Below are positions 17,196-26,887 of a DNA stretch of 64,000 bases, piece after piece. Each line of letters starts with the position of its first letter. Position 1 is the first letter of the stretch. Origin of the DNA: Butyrivibrio sp. AE2015 (GTDB taxonomy: Bacteria; Bacillota; Clostridia; Lachnospirales; Lachnospiraceae); assembly GCF_000420825.1 (NCBI RefSeq), contig NZ_ATVR01000007.1, positions 62,001 through 126,000 of the forward strand, given 5' to 3'. Below the pieces are notes generated by a model. That model was not told the DNA's origin. It ran no database searches and was given only the letters and a program-made list of their open reading frames with translations. A program made the translations under genes and the position numbers.

Positions 17196-17218
17196 AATTT
17201 AAGTAATCGAGGTTTTTT

Positions 17219-17914
17219 ATGTTATCAGAGTCAGATATTTCGAAATTTGAAAATACTATTGGATATACTTTTAAGGATAAATCACTTTTGATCCAGGCTT
17301 TTACACATAGCTCTTTTGTCAATGAACAAAAGATCAATAAAAAGCCGGATTATGAGCGTCTTGAGTTTTTGGGAGATGCAGTTCTTGAAATGCTATCAAG
17401 TGAGTATCTTTTCAAAAAATATCCGGATAAAAAAGAGGGCGAAATGTCCAAGATCAGAGCTTCTCTTGTATGTGAACCGGCTCTGGCTTTTGATGCAGAA
17501 AAACTTGATATAAGACACTACATGCAGCTTGGAAAAGGCGAAGAAGCCACTGGGGGCAGAAATAAGGAATCAATCATTGCTGATATGGTTGAGGCAGTGA
17601 TCGGTGCATTGTTTTTGGATGGTGGAATAGAAGAGTCCAAGAGATTTATTTACTCATATGTTCTTACAAATGAAGAGAGCATGCAGATGTTTAGCGATAG
17701 CAAATCTATTCTTCAGGAGATTGTGCAGGGACAGAATCTGGGACAAATTCGATATGAAATTTGTGGCGAAAGTGGCCCTGAACATGATAAAATATTTGAT
17801 GTCCGCGTTTTTGTGGGAGATAAGAATTTTGGAGAGGGGTCAGGAAAAACCAAAAAAGCAGCTGAGCAGAAGGCTGCTTACAAGGCAATTCTTGAATTAA
17901 AGAAAAGCAAGTAA
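17219..17914 (+). CDS. rnc: ribonuclease III
   Basis: 231 residues. The nuclease domain shows the ERLEFLGDAVLEM signature and a second catalytic region at 'ADMVEAVIGALFLDGG'. A double-stranded RNA-binding domain occupies the last ~70 residues ('GSGKTKKAAEQKAAYKAI'). It processes rRNA precursors and other duplex RNA. Its TAA overlaps the smc ATG by one base (TAATG), so the two are translationally coupled. Confidence 0.97.
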   Translation: MLSESDISKFENTIGYTFKDKSLLIQAFTHSSFVNEQKINKKPDYERLEFLGDAVLEMLSSEYLFKKYPDKKEGEMSKIRASLVCEPALAFDAEKLDIRHYMQLGKGEEATGGRNKESIIADMVEAVIGALFLDGGIEESKRFIYSYVLTNEESMQMFSDSKSILQEIVQGQNLGQIRYEICGESGPEHDKIFDVRVFVGDKNFGEGSGKTKKAAEQKAAYKAILELKKSK

Positions 17915-20900
17915 TGTATTTAAAAAGTATTGAGATCCACGGCTTTAAGTCGTTTGCAAATAAGATAAAATTTGATTTTCATAATGGTATCACCGGAATT
18001 GTAGGACCTAACGGCTCAGGTAAAAGTAATGTAGCTGATGCTGTCAGGTGGGTTCTTGGTGAACAGCGTATTAAACAGCTGCGTGGTGGATCCATGCAGG
18101 ATGTTATCTTTTCGGGAACTGAGCTTCGTAAGCCCTTGGGCTATGCTTATGTTGCCATCACACTTGATAATTCTGATCATTCCCTTGCTATAGACTACGA
18201 TGAGGTCACTGTTTCAAGAAGACTTTATCGTTCGGGAGAAAGTGAATATATGATAAATGGCTCCGCGTGTCGTCTTAAGGACGTTAATGAGCTGTTTATG
18301 GATACTGGTATCGGTAAAGAGGGATACTCTATCATTGGACAGGGTCAGATCGATCAGATCCTTTCAAGTAAACCTGAGGACAGGCGTAATCTTTTTGATG
18401 AGGCCGCAGGTATTGTTAAGTTTAAGTCCCGTAAAGAGACCGCTATCAAAAAGCTTGAGGAAGAGAAGATAAATCTGACTCGTCTTTCTGATATCTTATC
18501 TGAGCTTGAAAAACAGATAGGACCGTTGGAAAAACAGTCTGAAGTTGCAAAGGAGTATTTAAAACTCAGAGAGCGCCTCAAAACTTTGGATGTAAATATG
18601 TTCCTTGTTGAGAATAAGAGCCAGAGACAGCAGCTTGAGGATGCAGAGAAAAATCTCGGCATTGCTACAGAATCTCTTGATAAGGCAAAAGAGTCTTATG
18701 AAAAAGCCAAGGAAGAATACGAAGGCATTCAGAAAAAGCTTGAAATTTTGGACCGCGAGATCGATGAAGCACGGGCAAGAATCACAGATTCTTCTGTAAA
18801 AAAAGAAAAGCTTGAAGGTCAGATCGGTATCTTAAACGAAAAGATAAAATCTGCTACAACCAATGATGCTCATTTTAAATCCCGTATCAAGGATGAGCAG
18901 GCAAAAATTGAAGAAAAGAATAAAGAAAAAGAGACATATCTTTCTGAAAAAGAAAGTATTGATAAGGATGTAGAAGACCTTTCACAGAAGCGTGATGCTG
19001 CCAGAAAAGAGCTGGAGAGAGTTCTTACACAGATATCCAATATAAATGAGGAAGTAGAGACCTGCAAGAGCGCTATCATCGAAACCCTGAATACAAGAGC
19101 AACAATCAAGTCAAAGCTCAGTTCTCTTAATACCATGAAAGAGCAGGTCAACATCAGAAAGGCTGAGCTTACAGGAAAGCTTGTAAGAGCCAGATCTGAT
19201 GAGTCCAAGCAGGAAGAAACCATAAAGAAACTTAGAGATGAGTTCGACCGCATAACTTCAGAGATTTCTGAAATGAATAAAAAGCAGAAACAGGCTGAAG
19301 AAGATGTAAAAGAGATGCGTGAGACCATGTCTTTGAAAGATACTGAACTTAGAAAAGTTCAGGAGCTCTATCAGCAGGAAAAATCAAGACTTGAAGCTTT
19401 GGCCAACATTACAGAGAGATATGAGGGCTACGGCGGAAGCGTTAAGAAGGTAATGGAAAAAAAGGATACAACGCCAGGAATCATAGGTGTTGTAGCTGAT
19501 ATTATCAAAACACAGCCAAAGTATGAAACAGCTATTGAAGTTGCTCTTGGCGGTAACATTCAGAATATCGTTACTGACGATGAAGAAACAGCCAAGAAAA
19601 TGATTGCTTACCTGAAAGAAACAAAGGCAGGAAGAGCAACATTTTTACCACTTACAGCTCTTGATAATCCGCCTGAACTCAAAGCTAAAGAGGCTCTGAA
19701 TGAAAAGGGTGTTCTTGGTATGGCTGATGAACTTGTTGATACAGATCCCAAGTATAGACAGGTTGCAAAGGCAATGCTTGGAAGAATTGTTGCTGTAGAC
19801 AACATTGACAATGCTGTTAAGATTGCCAGAAAGTACAATTATACAGTACGTATGGTAACTCTTGAGGGTGAACTTCTTGTTCCCGGCGGTGCTATCAGTG
19901 GTGGTGCTTTCAAAAATAACTCAAATCTCCTTGGTAGGAGACGTGAGATGGATGAAATGGAAGCCAACGTCAAAAAGTACAAGCAAAATATTGATGATCT
20001 TAAGAGCGAGATTGAGGAGTGCAGAACAAAGAGAAATGAACTTAGAACTCTTGCTGAAGAGCTTAGAACAGAGCTCCAGGGCAAGTTCATCGCTCAGAAT
20101 ACTGCAAGACTTAATGTAGAAAATGAAGAGGCAAGACAGGCTGAGCAAAAGGCCGGATACAGCGACCTTAAAGCTGAAAATGACGAGATAGAGAGTAAGC
20201 TTTTGGAAATCGCCGATGAAAAAGCTAAGGCAGAAGCACTTCTTGAGTCTTCAGAGAATACAGAAAAAGAGTCTACAGAAAAAGTAGAGAAATATCAGAA
20301 GGAACTGGAAGGACTTCATGAGATCGAGGAAACTGAAAATGAAAAGGTTTCTAAGCTCGATATTGAATATGAAAAGATTGCACAGAAGCATGAATTCCAG
20401 CAGCAGAATTTAAGCCGTGTAGAGTCAGATATAGAAAATCTTGAAAAAGGCCTTCAGGAAATTGTAGATTCCATGGAGGAGAATGTAAGAAATCTCGAGC
20501 AGAATAAAAAGGATATCGAAGAGATCAGGCTTACAATTGAGGCTTCTGTTGACGTTCAGTCTGATGCAAATAAAGAGCTTGAGCAAAAGAAAGAAGAAAA
20601 GAATGAGCTTTCTGTTTCTCAAAAGGAATTCTTTGGAAAGACTGAAGAGCTCAATAAGCAGATATCAGACCTTGACAAAGAGGTTATCAGACTGGGTTCA
20701 AAGAGAGAAAAGTGCCAGGAGGCAATTGAGTCACATATTAACTACATGTGGAATGAGTATGAGATCACTCTTTCTGATGCAGCGCAGCTTCGTGATGAGA
20801 ATATGACCGATGTTCCTGCTATGAGAAAAGAGACCAATTCTCTTAAGGATTCCATCAGAAAACTGGGTGATGTAAACGTCAATGCCATCGAGGATTATAA

Positions 20901-21471
20901 AAACCTCATGGAGAGATATACATTTATGAAGACTCAGCACGATGACCTTATAGAAGCTGAGAGACAATTAAAAGAGATCATCAAAGACCTTGATGAATCT
21001 ATGAGAAAGCAGTTTATCGAACAGTTCCACAAGATCAATACAGAGTTTGATCAGGTATTTAAGGAAATGTTCGGAGGCGGAAAAGGATCTCTTGAACTTG
21101 CTGAGGACGAGGATGTTTTGGAGGCAGGAATCAGGATCAATGCACAGCCACCGGGAAAGAAACTGGTAAACATGATGCAGATGTCCGGTGGAGAGAAGGC
21201 TCTTACAGCTATTGCGCTTCTTTTTGCTATTCAGAACCTAAAGCCTTCACCATTCTGCCTTTTGGATGAGATTGAGGCGGCCCTTGATGAGAACAACGTT
21301 GTTCGTTTTGCTAAATATCTCCATAAGCTTTCAAGTACACAGTTTATTGTAATTACTCATCGTCGTGGTACAATGGAAAGTGCTGATAGATTATACGGTA
21401 TTACCATGCAGGAGAAGGGCGTATCTACTCTTGTAAGTGTAAACCTCATTGATAAGGAGCTTACGAATTAA
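17914..21471 (+). CDS. smc: chromosome segregation / condensation ATPase SMC
   Basis: 1185 residues, full length. Walker A (GPNGSGKSNVADAVRW) is at the N-terminus, long coiled coils cover ~170-500 and ~680-1000, and the hinge lies at ~510-670 (contains 'GYGGSVKKVM' and 'VPGGAISGG'). The ABC signature (QMSGGEKALTAIALLFAI) and Walker B (CLLDEIEAALD) are near the C-terminus. With ScpA/ScpB it organises the chromosome. Coupled to rnc upstream and ftsY downstream by one-base overlaps. Confidence 0.98.
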   Translation: MYLKSIEIHGFKSFANKIKFDFHNGITGIVGPNGSGKSNVADAVRWVLGEQRIKQLRGGSMQDVIFSGTELRKPLGYAYVAITLDNSDHSLAIDYDEVTVSRRLYRSGESEYMINGSACRLKDVNELFMDTGIGKEGYSIIGQGQIDQILSSKPEDRRNLFDEAAGIVKFKSRKETAIKKLEEEKINLTRLSDILSELEKQIGPLEKQSEVAKEYLKLRERLKTLDVNMFLVENKSQRQQLEDAEKNLGIATESLDKAKESYEKAKEEYEGIQKKLEILDREIDEARARITDSSVKKEKLEGQIGILNEKIKSATTNDAHFKSRIKDEQAKIEEKNKEKETYLSEKESIDKDVEDLSQKRDAARKELERVLTQISNINEEVETCKSAIIETLNTRATIKSKLSSLNTMKEQVNIRKAELTGKLVRARSDESKQEETIKKLRDEFDRITSEISEMNKKQKQAEEDVKEMRETMSLKDTELRKVQELYQQEKSRLEALANITERYEGYGGSVKKVMEKKDTTPGIIGVVADIIKTQPKYETAIEVALGGNIQNIVTDDEETAKKMIAYLKETKAGRATFLPLTALDNPPELKAKEALNEKGVLGMADELVDTDPKYRQVAKAMLGRIVAVDNIDNAVKIARKYNYTVRMVTLEGELLVPGGAISGGAFKNNSNLLGRRREMDEMEANVKKYKQNIDDLKSEIEECRTKRNELRTLAEELRTELQGKFIAQNTARLNVENEEARQAEQKAGYSDLKAENDEIESKLLEIADEKAKAEALLESSENTEKESTEKVEKYQKELEGLHEIEETENEKVSKLDIEYEKIAQKHEFQQQNLSRVESDIENLEKGLQEIVDSMEENVRNLEQNKKDIEEIRLTIEASVDVQSDANKELEQKKEEKNELSVSQKEFFGKTEELNKQISDLDKEVIRLGSKREKCQEAIESHINYMWNEYEITLSDAAQLRDENMTDVPAMRKETNSLKDSIRKLGDVNVNAIEDYKNLMERYTFMKTQHDDLIEAERQLKEIIKDLDESMRKQFIEQFHKINTEFDQVFKEMFGGGKGSLELAEDEDVLEAGIRINAQPPGKKLVNMMQMSGGEKALTAIALLFAIQNLKPSPFCLLDEIEAALDENNVVRFAKYLHKLSSTQFIVITHRRGTMESADRLYGITMQEKGVSTLVSVNLIDKELTN

Positions 21472-22382
21472 TGGCAAATAACTTTTTTGCAAAACTGCAA
21501 CAGGGACTATCCAAGACCAGAGACAATATTGCCAAAGGTTTTGACAATGTTTTTTCCGGTTTTTCAAGCATTGACGAGGATTTCTATGAAGAGCTTGAAG
21601 AGACTCTGATAATGGCTGATATCGGTGTTAATGCCACCAGCAGAATCATGGATGAACTTCGTAATCAGGTAAAAGAAAAAAGAATTTCTGATCCCAATGC
21701 ATGCAGGCAGCTTTTGAATCAGATATTAAGAGATCAGATGAGTACTGATGAGCATGCTTATGACTTTGAAGATAAAAAGACAATTATCTTTGTTATCGGT
21801 GTAAATGGAGTAGGAAAGACAACATCAGTTGGAAAACTTGCTTCTATTTTCAAAAATAAAGGTAAGAAAGTCTTGATAGCTGCAGCTGATACTTACAGAG
21901 CAGCGGCAACCGAACAGCTTCAGGAATGGGCAAAAAGGGCAGATACTCCTATTATTACAGGAAAAGAAGGAGCTGACCCTGCAAGCGTTATATATGATGC
22001 AGCATCTGCCTTTAAGGCAAGGGGCTGCGATATTCTGATCGTTGATACAGCCGGAAGACTCCATAATAAAAAGAATCTTATGGAAGAACTGGCCAAGATG
22101 AACAGGATCATTGATAAAGAATTGCCTGGAATCTGGCGCGAAAACTTTATCGTTTTGGATGGAACTACAGGGCAGAATGCGATCATGCAGGCAAGAGAGT
22201 TTGGAGAGGCTGCGCAGCTTACGGGCATTGTGCTTACTAAACTTGATGGAACCGCTAAGGGAGGAATTGCTGTTGCCATTGTATCGGAACTTAACATTCC
22301 GGTTAAATATGTGGGAGTTGGAGAGGGTATTGACGATCTTGAGAGATTTAACTCTGATGAATTTGTTGATGCTCTAATGTAA
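21471..22382 (+). CDS. ftsY: signal recognition particle receptor FtsY
   Basis: 303 residues: NG domain only, with the short N-terminus typical of Firmicutes instead of a long acidic region. GTPase motifs: GVNGVGKTTSVGKLA, 'DTYRAAATEQL', 'DTAGRLHNKKNLMEEL' and 'TKLDGTAKGG'. It docks Ffh-ribosome complexes at the membrane. AAGGAG site inside the end of smc. Its partner ffh lies 4.5 kb downstream. Confidence 0.97.
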   Translation: MANNFFAKLQQGLSKTRDNIAKGFDNVFSGFSSIDEDFYEELEETLIMADIGVNATSRIMDELRNQVKEKRISDPNACRQLLNQILRDQMSTDEHAYDFEDKKTIIFVIGVNGVGKTTSVGKLASIFKNKGKKVLIAAADTYRAAATEQLQEWAKRADTPIITGKEGADPASVIYDAASAFKARGCDILIVDTAGRLHNKKNLMEELAKMNRIIDKELPGIWRENFIVLDGTTGQNAIMQAREFGEAAQLTGIVLTKLDGTAKGGIAVAIVSELNIPVKYVGVGEGIDDLERFNSDEFVDALM

Positions 22383-22401
22383 GAGCTGGTAAGGAGACGA
22401 C

Positions 22402-23628
22402 ATGGAAAACGGGGAAAAGATGACACTCGCAAAATTTGAAGAAGCCTATGAAGATGTGAAAAAAGTTACTTTGGAGACAAAGCTTATTTACAGTGATTAC
22501 TGGAGCAATGCAACAGGTAACAAGGTTTATTTAAAGCCTGAGAATCTTCAGAGAACAGGTGCCTACAAGGTAAGAGGCGCTTATTACAAGATAACAACTC
22601 TTTCTGATGAAGAGAGAAAGAAAGGCCTTATTACTGCATCTGCCGGTAACCACGCGCAGGGTGTCGCATATGCTGCAAAATGCTATGGAGTAAAGGCTAC
22701 AATTGTAATGCCTACTTCCACACCTTTGATTAAAGTTAACAGAACAAAGGCTCTTGGTGCTGAAGTTGTACTTCATGGAAATGTATATGATGAAGCTTAT
22801 GAGCATGCAAAAAAACTTGCCGAGGAAAATGGATATACTATGGTTCATCCATTTGATGACCTTGATGTTGCAACAGGACAGGGTACTATTGCAATGGAGA
22901 TCATTAAAGAGCTTCCAACAGTAGATTATATTCTTGTTCCTATCGGTGGCGGCGGACTTGCTACAGGTGTATCAACACTTGCAAAGCTCCTCAATCCAAA
23001 GGTTAAGGTAATAGGTGTAGAGCCTGCCGGCGCAAACTGTATGCAGGAATCTATGAAGGAAGGTCATGTCGTTACACTTCCTACAGTAAATACCATTGCT
23101 GATGGTACAGCTGTTAAGACACCTGGTGAAAAGATATTCCCTTATCTTAGCAAAAATATTGATGAGATCATAACCGTTCCGGATGAAGATCTTGTAGTAG
23201 CATTCCTTGATATGGTTGAGAACCATAAGATGGTAGTAGAGAACTCAGGACTTTTATCTGTTGCAGCTCTTAAGCAGCTTGATGTAAAGGATAAGAAGAT
23301 CGCCTGCGTTTTATCCGGCGGTAACATGGATATTATTACAATGTCTTCTGTTGTACAGCAGGGACTTATTATGAGAGACAGAATCTTTACCGTTTCTGTA
23401 CTTCTTCCTGATAAGCCGGGAGAACTCTCCAGAGTTTCAGGCGTAATTGCTGATGTAAAAGGAAATGTTATCAAACTGGAGCACAATCAGTTTGTTTCTA
23501 TTAACAGAAATGCAGCTGTTGAGCTCAGGATCACTCTTGAAGCTTTTGGAAGCGAGCACAAACAGCAGATTATTGATGCACTCAATGACAACGGCTATAA
23601 ACCAAGAATTGTAAGGACAAATATTTAA
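22402..23628 (+). CDS. ilvA: threonine ammonia-lyase with ACT domain
   Basis: 408 residues. PLP lysine Lys56 is in TGAYKVRGA, the phosphate-binding loop is 'ASAGNHAQGVA', and the glycine-rich 'IGGGGLATG' is clear. The last ~80 residues form a single ACT domain ('VSVLLPDKPGELSRV'), as in the short catabolic/regulated class (tdcB-like) rather than the two-ACT biosynthetic enzyme. It deaminates threonine to 2-oxobutyrate, feeding isoleucine or propionate. AAGGAGACG site. It follows ftsY by 19 bp, so is co-transcribed with the smc-ftsY genes unless an unseen promoter intervenes. Confidence 0.94.
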   Translation: MENGEKMTLAKFEEAYEDVKKVTLETKLIYSDYWSNATGNKVYLKPENLQRTGAYKVRGAYYKITTLSDEERKKGLITASAGNHAQGVAYAAKCYGVKATIVMPTSTPLIKVNRTKALGAEVVLHGNVYDEAYEHAKKLAEENGYTMVHPFDDLDVATGQGTIAMEIIKELPTVDYILVPIGGGGLATGVSTLAKLLNPKVKVIGVEPAGANCMQESMKEGHVVTLPTVNTIADGTAVKTPGEKIFPYLSKNIDEIITVPDEDLVVAFLDMVENHKMVVENSGLLSVAALKQLDVKDKKIACVLSGGNMDIITMSSVVQQGLIMRDRIFTVSVLLPDKPGELSRVSGVIADVKGNVIKLEHNQFVSINRNAAVELRITLEAFGSEHKQQIIDALNDNGYKPRIVRTNI

Positions 23629-23631
23629 GTA

Positions 23632-24510
23632 ATGAATAGAATCAAATCAAAAAGATTAAGAAGAATAGCAGAATATATACTGATAACAATAGGATCAATC
23701 ATATATGGAGCAACAACGGCACTACTTATTGATCCTAACAATATAGCACCGGGAGGACTTACCGGTCTTGCTATTGTTCTTAACAGAGTTGTTCCCATGG
23801 GAACTGGTATGTGGTTTCTTGTTATGAACATACCTATTTTGATTCTTTCCATATGGAAGTTTGGAATCAGATTTACAATTTCAACTATATATGCCACGGC
23901 TGTGATTTCCTGGGTTACGGATATCTGTACTAACTTCTTTTCGGGATACATAATTCATGATGTATTTCTTGGGGCATCCTTTGGTAGTGCGGCCCTTGGT
24001 ATTGCAATAGGCCTGATTTTTAAATGTCATGCCACAACTGGCGGTACCGATGTTATAATTAAATTATTAAGGATCAAGTATCCGCATATCAAAACTGGAG
24101 TGTTATACCTTTTGACAGATATTGTAGTACTTCTTATAGCGGGTATAGTATTTGGTGACTTTGCTGCATCCTTGTATTCCTTCATGTCGGTTATGGTCAC
24201 ATCTTATGTTCTTGATCTTGTTTTGTATGGAAGAGACGAAGCTAAGCTTATTTATATTATTTCTGACAGGCCTGATGAGATAACCAAAAGACTTCTTGAG
24301 GAGCTGGATATTGGTGCCACTCATGTTTTTGCCAAGGGTGCATACAGCGGGGAAGACAAAAAAGTTATCATGTGTGCCATAAAGAAGAGACTTTCACCTC
24401 TTGCTGAAGATATAGTAAGAGACGAGGATCCGAATGCATTTATGATCATCTCAAGTGCAAGTGAGATTTATGGCGAAGGCTATAAAAGTTATTTTGACGA
24501 GAGAATTTGA
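23632..24510 (+). CDS. YitT-family membrane protein
   Basis: 292 residues. Five to six membrane helices span ~10-205, with the family signature 'LLIDPNNIAPGGLTGLAI' and 'TTGGTDVI'. A small soluble DUF2179 domain follows at ~210-290. Role in the cell is not established for the family; transporter-like functions have been suggested. Three bases after ilvA, and overlapped or abutted by the lysozyme gene. Confidence 0.93.
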   Translation: MNRIKSKRLRRIAEYILITIGSIIYGATTALLIDPNNIAPGGLTGLAIVLNRVVPMGTGMWFLVMNIPILILSIWKFGIRFTISTIYATAVISWVTDICTNFFSGYIIHDVFLGASFGSAALGIAIGLIFKCHATTGGTDVIIKLLRIKYPHIKTGVLYLLTDIVVLLIAGIVFGDFAASLYSFMSVMVTSYVLDLVLYGRDEAKLIYIISDRPDEITKRLLEELDIGATHVFAKGAYSGEDKKVIMCAIKKRLSPLAEDIVRDEDPNAFMIISSASEIYGEGYKSYFDERI

Positions 24511-24512
24511 GT

Positions 24513-25601
24513 ATGAATAGTTCATCTGGGGAATTTCGCGAGAGAAGGGGTGTCAGGAACACTCATAATATTATATCTATAATATTCTTAAGCCTTGTAG
24601 CGCTTTTGGCGCTGTCTTTTAGCATTGCGCTTCTGATAAAAAATGCCATGCTTAAAAGAGAGGAAGAGGCTGTAAGGAGCGAGCTTGAAGCCCTGAATAA
24701 TGAGGGCTATTACACAGAAGTTGAGACACAGATCCTTGTTGATGAGGCTAAAAAGGTTGCCGCTGAAGAAACTGAGAAATCAATCAAGGGTACGATCCAG
24801 AAAAAGCTTGAGTCCGGCGAAGGTACTACTTCGACTATCAGGTCTCTTTTTCCTGAACAAATTGTTGTTGCCAGTGATGGAAGATATTATTTCTTCCCAA
24901 TAACAGATGAGATAGAGCATCATCCATTTGATGAAGATGATTTCGAATTTGATGAAAAGGGTTACCTTCAGTACGTTGGTGATGATGAGAGTATTAAGAC
25001 CAAAACAGGGATTGATGTATCAAGATTCCAGGGTGATATAGACTGGAAGAAGGTTGCCGGTGCAGGAATTGACTTTGCTATCATAAGGACAGGCTTTAGA
25101 GGAACCACAGAAGGTAAGCTTCTTCAAGATGATTATTTTGAAGATAATATAAAGGGCGCCACAAAAAATGGCATTGATGTTGGTGTTTATTTTTACTCGC
25201 AGGCGCTGAATGAAACAGAAGCTCTTGAAGAAGTTCAGATGATGCTTGACATGATCGAACCGTACGAGATCAAGTATCCTGTTGTTATCGACATAGAATC
25301 TGCTGATTCCGATTCAGCAAGAACAGTTAATCTCTCAAGCGATTCTTATGAAGAGGTTGCCAGGGTTTTCTGTGAGGCTGTTAAAAAAGCAGGCTATAAG
25401 CCGATGATTTATGGCAATGTTAAGTCATTTACGCTTTTGATGGATGCTGCTGATGTAGATGACTACGATATTTGGATTGCTTACTACGGAACACCACTTT
25501 ATTATCCATATCACTTTGATATGTGGCAGTATACATCCACTGGAAGTGTTGATGGAATAACAGGCAACGTTGACCTTAACATTTGTATAACAGATTATTG
25601 A
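24513..25601 (+). CDS. membrane-anchored GH25 lysozyme-like muramidase
   Basis: 362 residues from the ATG at 24513; the TTG at 24507 is two codons earlier and equally possible. One membrane helix at ~18-40 anchors the protein outside, and a short coiled-coil/linker covers ~45-160. GH25 domain ~165-362: 'TGIDVSRFQGDIDW', 'IIRTGFRG', 'VVIDIES' (acidic catalytic region) and 'DMWQYTSTG'. Predicted to cut peptidoglycan glycan strands for wall remodelling. Sits between yitT and an AraC regulator. Confidence 0.92.
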   Translation: MNSSSGEFRERRGVRNTHNIISIIFLSLVALLALSFSIALLIKNAMLKREEEAVRSELEALNNEGYYTEVETQILVDEAKKVAAEETEKSIKGTIQKKLESGEGTTSTIRSLFPEQIVVASDGRYYFFPITDEIEHHPFDEDDFEFDEKGYLQYVGDDESIKTKTGIDVSRFQGDIDWKKVAGAGIDFAIIRTGFRGTTEGKLLQDDYFEDNIKGATKNGIDVGVYFYSQALNETEALEEVQMMLDMIEPYEIKYPVVIDIESADSDSARTVNLSSDSYEEVARVFCEAVKKAGYKPMIYGNVKSFTLLMDAADVDDYDIWIAYYGTPLYYPYHFDMWQYTSTGSVDGITGNVDLNICITDY

Positions 25602-25605
25602 TCAT

Positions 25606-26448
25606 ATGGACACAAAAGATTACGAACAGAAGGGCTATCTAAACGAAGACTATAAATTCTTCCATATATGTGATAATGAGAATATTGATATACCCTTTCA
25701 TTACCACGATTTTGATAAGCTTATTCTGATACTGAATGGAAATGTGAAATATATTATCGAAGGGCGAGAGTATGAACTTTTGCCCTTCGATTTTGTGCTT
25801 GTAAACAGGTTTGACATACATAAGCCTGTTTGCGAGGAGGGCGATGGGAAGAAGAAATATGACAGGATAATTCTTTATCTCAACCATGATTTTCTTGAGA
25901 AATATGGGCTTTTAGATGCTTTTATTAAGGCAAAAGAAATGGAGAGCTGCGTTGTCAGATTCCCAGCTGATATCAGCACTAAGATATATGATGCTTTTAA
26001 GAAAATAGAAGAAGACCTTAAAGTGGAAGACAAAGAATATGCAGGTCACCTGTCTACAGGAATAGATGTGCTGCGAGCTTTGATCGAGTTTAATAAGGCC
26101 TGCATATCAGAAGAAATCGGGTTTACTCAGGAAGCAAGATACAACAGAAAAGTAATTGATATCATAGAATATATAAACAAAAATCTTTCCAAGGACCTTA
26201 CAATTGACAAACTTGCTGATAATTTTTATATGAGTAAATATCACATGATGCGCGTATTTAAGCAGGAGACAGGCTACTCAGTTCATCAGTATGTTTCCGA
26301 AAAGAGAATCCTTTTTGCAAGGACTCTGATAATGTCAGGAACTCCTGCAACCAGTGCTTGCCTTGAAGCAGGGTTTAAAGACTATTCATCATTTAGCAGG
26401 GCTTTTAAACTTCAGCTTGGGATACTTCCTTCAGAACTAAAGATATAG
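25606..26448 (+). CDS. AraC-family transcriptional regulator
   Basis: 280 residues with an N-terminal cupin-like sensor (FHYHDFDKLILILNG, 'LLPFDFVLVNRFDIH') and a C-terminal double helix-turn-helix ('LTIDKLADNFYMSKYHMMRVFK', 'TSACLEAGFKDYSSFSRAF'). The ATG follows the lysozyme stop by four bases and has no clear ribosome site, suggesting translational coupling. It ends before a strong terminator. Target genes are unknown; yitT and the lysozyme are the immediate candidates. Confidence 0.9.
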   Translation: MDTKDYEQKGYLNEDYKFFHICDNENIDIPFHYHDFDKLILILNGNVKYIIEGREYELLPFDFVLVNRFDIHKPVCEEGDGKKKYDRIILYLNHDFLEKYGLLDAFIKAKEMESCVVRFPADISTKIYDAFKKIEEDLKVEDKEYAGHLSTGIDVLRALIEFNKACISEEIGFTQEARYNRKVIDIIEYINKNLSKDLTIDKLADNFYMSKYHMMRVFKQETGYSVHQYVSEKRILFARTLIMSGTPATSACLEAGFKDYSSFSRAFKLQLGILPSELKI

Positions 26449-26456
26449 TGAGATAT

Positions 26457-26495
26457 AGGTGTCAAGAAAAAATACTTGACACCTCTTTTCTTTTT
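26457..26495 (+). terminator. intrinsic terminator whose 3' arm carries the ylxM promoter
   Basis: 10-bp stem AGGTGTCAAG / CTTGACACCT (26457-26466 with 26475-26484), 8-nt loop, then CTTTTCTTTTT. Ends the ilvA-yitT-lysozyme-araC transcript. Confidence 0.9.
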
Positions 26496-26504
26496 ATATA
26501 TTAT
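26476..26504 (+). promoter_or_regulatory. consensus promoter for ylxM-ffh, embedded in the terminator
   Basis: TTGACA (26476-26481) lies inside the descending arm of the terminator stem. It is followed by a 17-bp spacer that includes the U-tract, then TATTAT (26499-26504). The start would be ~26511, about 26 nt before the ylxM ATG. Confidence 0.85.
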
Positions 26505-26536
26505 AGACATTGTTGATTTTTAGGAAGAGGTATATC

Positions 26537-26887
26537 ATGGAGAAAATCGTAGAACAGGGTCTTCTATATGATTTTTACGGCGAGCTTCTGACAGAGCATC
26601 AGAGACAGATCTATGAAGCTGCTGTATACGATGATATGTCACTTACTGAAATAGCAGATGAGCACGGTATCAGCAAGCAGGGAGTACATGATCTTATAAA
26701 GAGATGTACCAAGACTTTGCAGGGATACGAGGATAAGCTTCACATGATTCGAAGGTTTGAAGCTATCAAGGAGAGTGCTAAAGAGCTAAAAAGCGTTTCT
26801 GATCATAATGGAGATATGTCAGATGAGGAGCTTCGAAAGAGGCTGGGCAGTATTTCCGACAGAATTTTAGAGGAGCTTAATAACTAA
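26537..26887 (+). CDS. ylxM: YlxM/p13-like SRP-associated DNA-binding-type protein
   Basis: 116 residues from the ATG at 26537 with an AGGAAGAGG site; upstream in-frame starts precede the predicted transcript start. It contains a sigma-70-region-4-like helix-turn-helix (ERQIYEAAVYDDMSLTEIAD-type segment, then 'GISKQGVHDLIKR'). YlxM proteins associate with the SRP pathway in Gram-positive bacteria. TAA overlaps the ffh ATG by one base, as in most Firmicutes. Confidence 0.93.
   Translation: MEKIVEQGLLYDFYGELLTEHQRQIYEAAVYDDMSLTEIADEHGISKQGVHDLIKRCTKTLQGYEDKLHMIRRFEAIKESAKELKSVSDHNGDMSDEELRKRLGSISDRILEELNN

Noticed and set aside
22383-22401. T-box or amino-acid riboswitch before threonine ammonia-lyase
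   Set aside because: Only 19 bases separate it from ftsY, too short for any such element.
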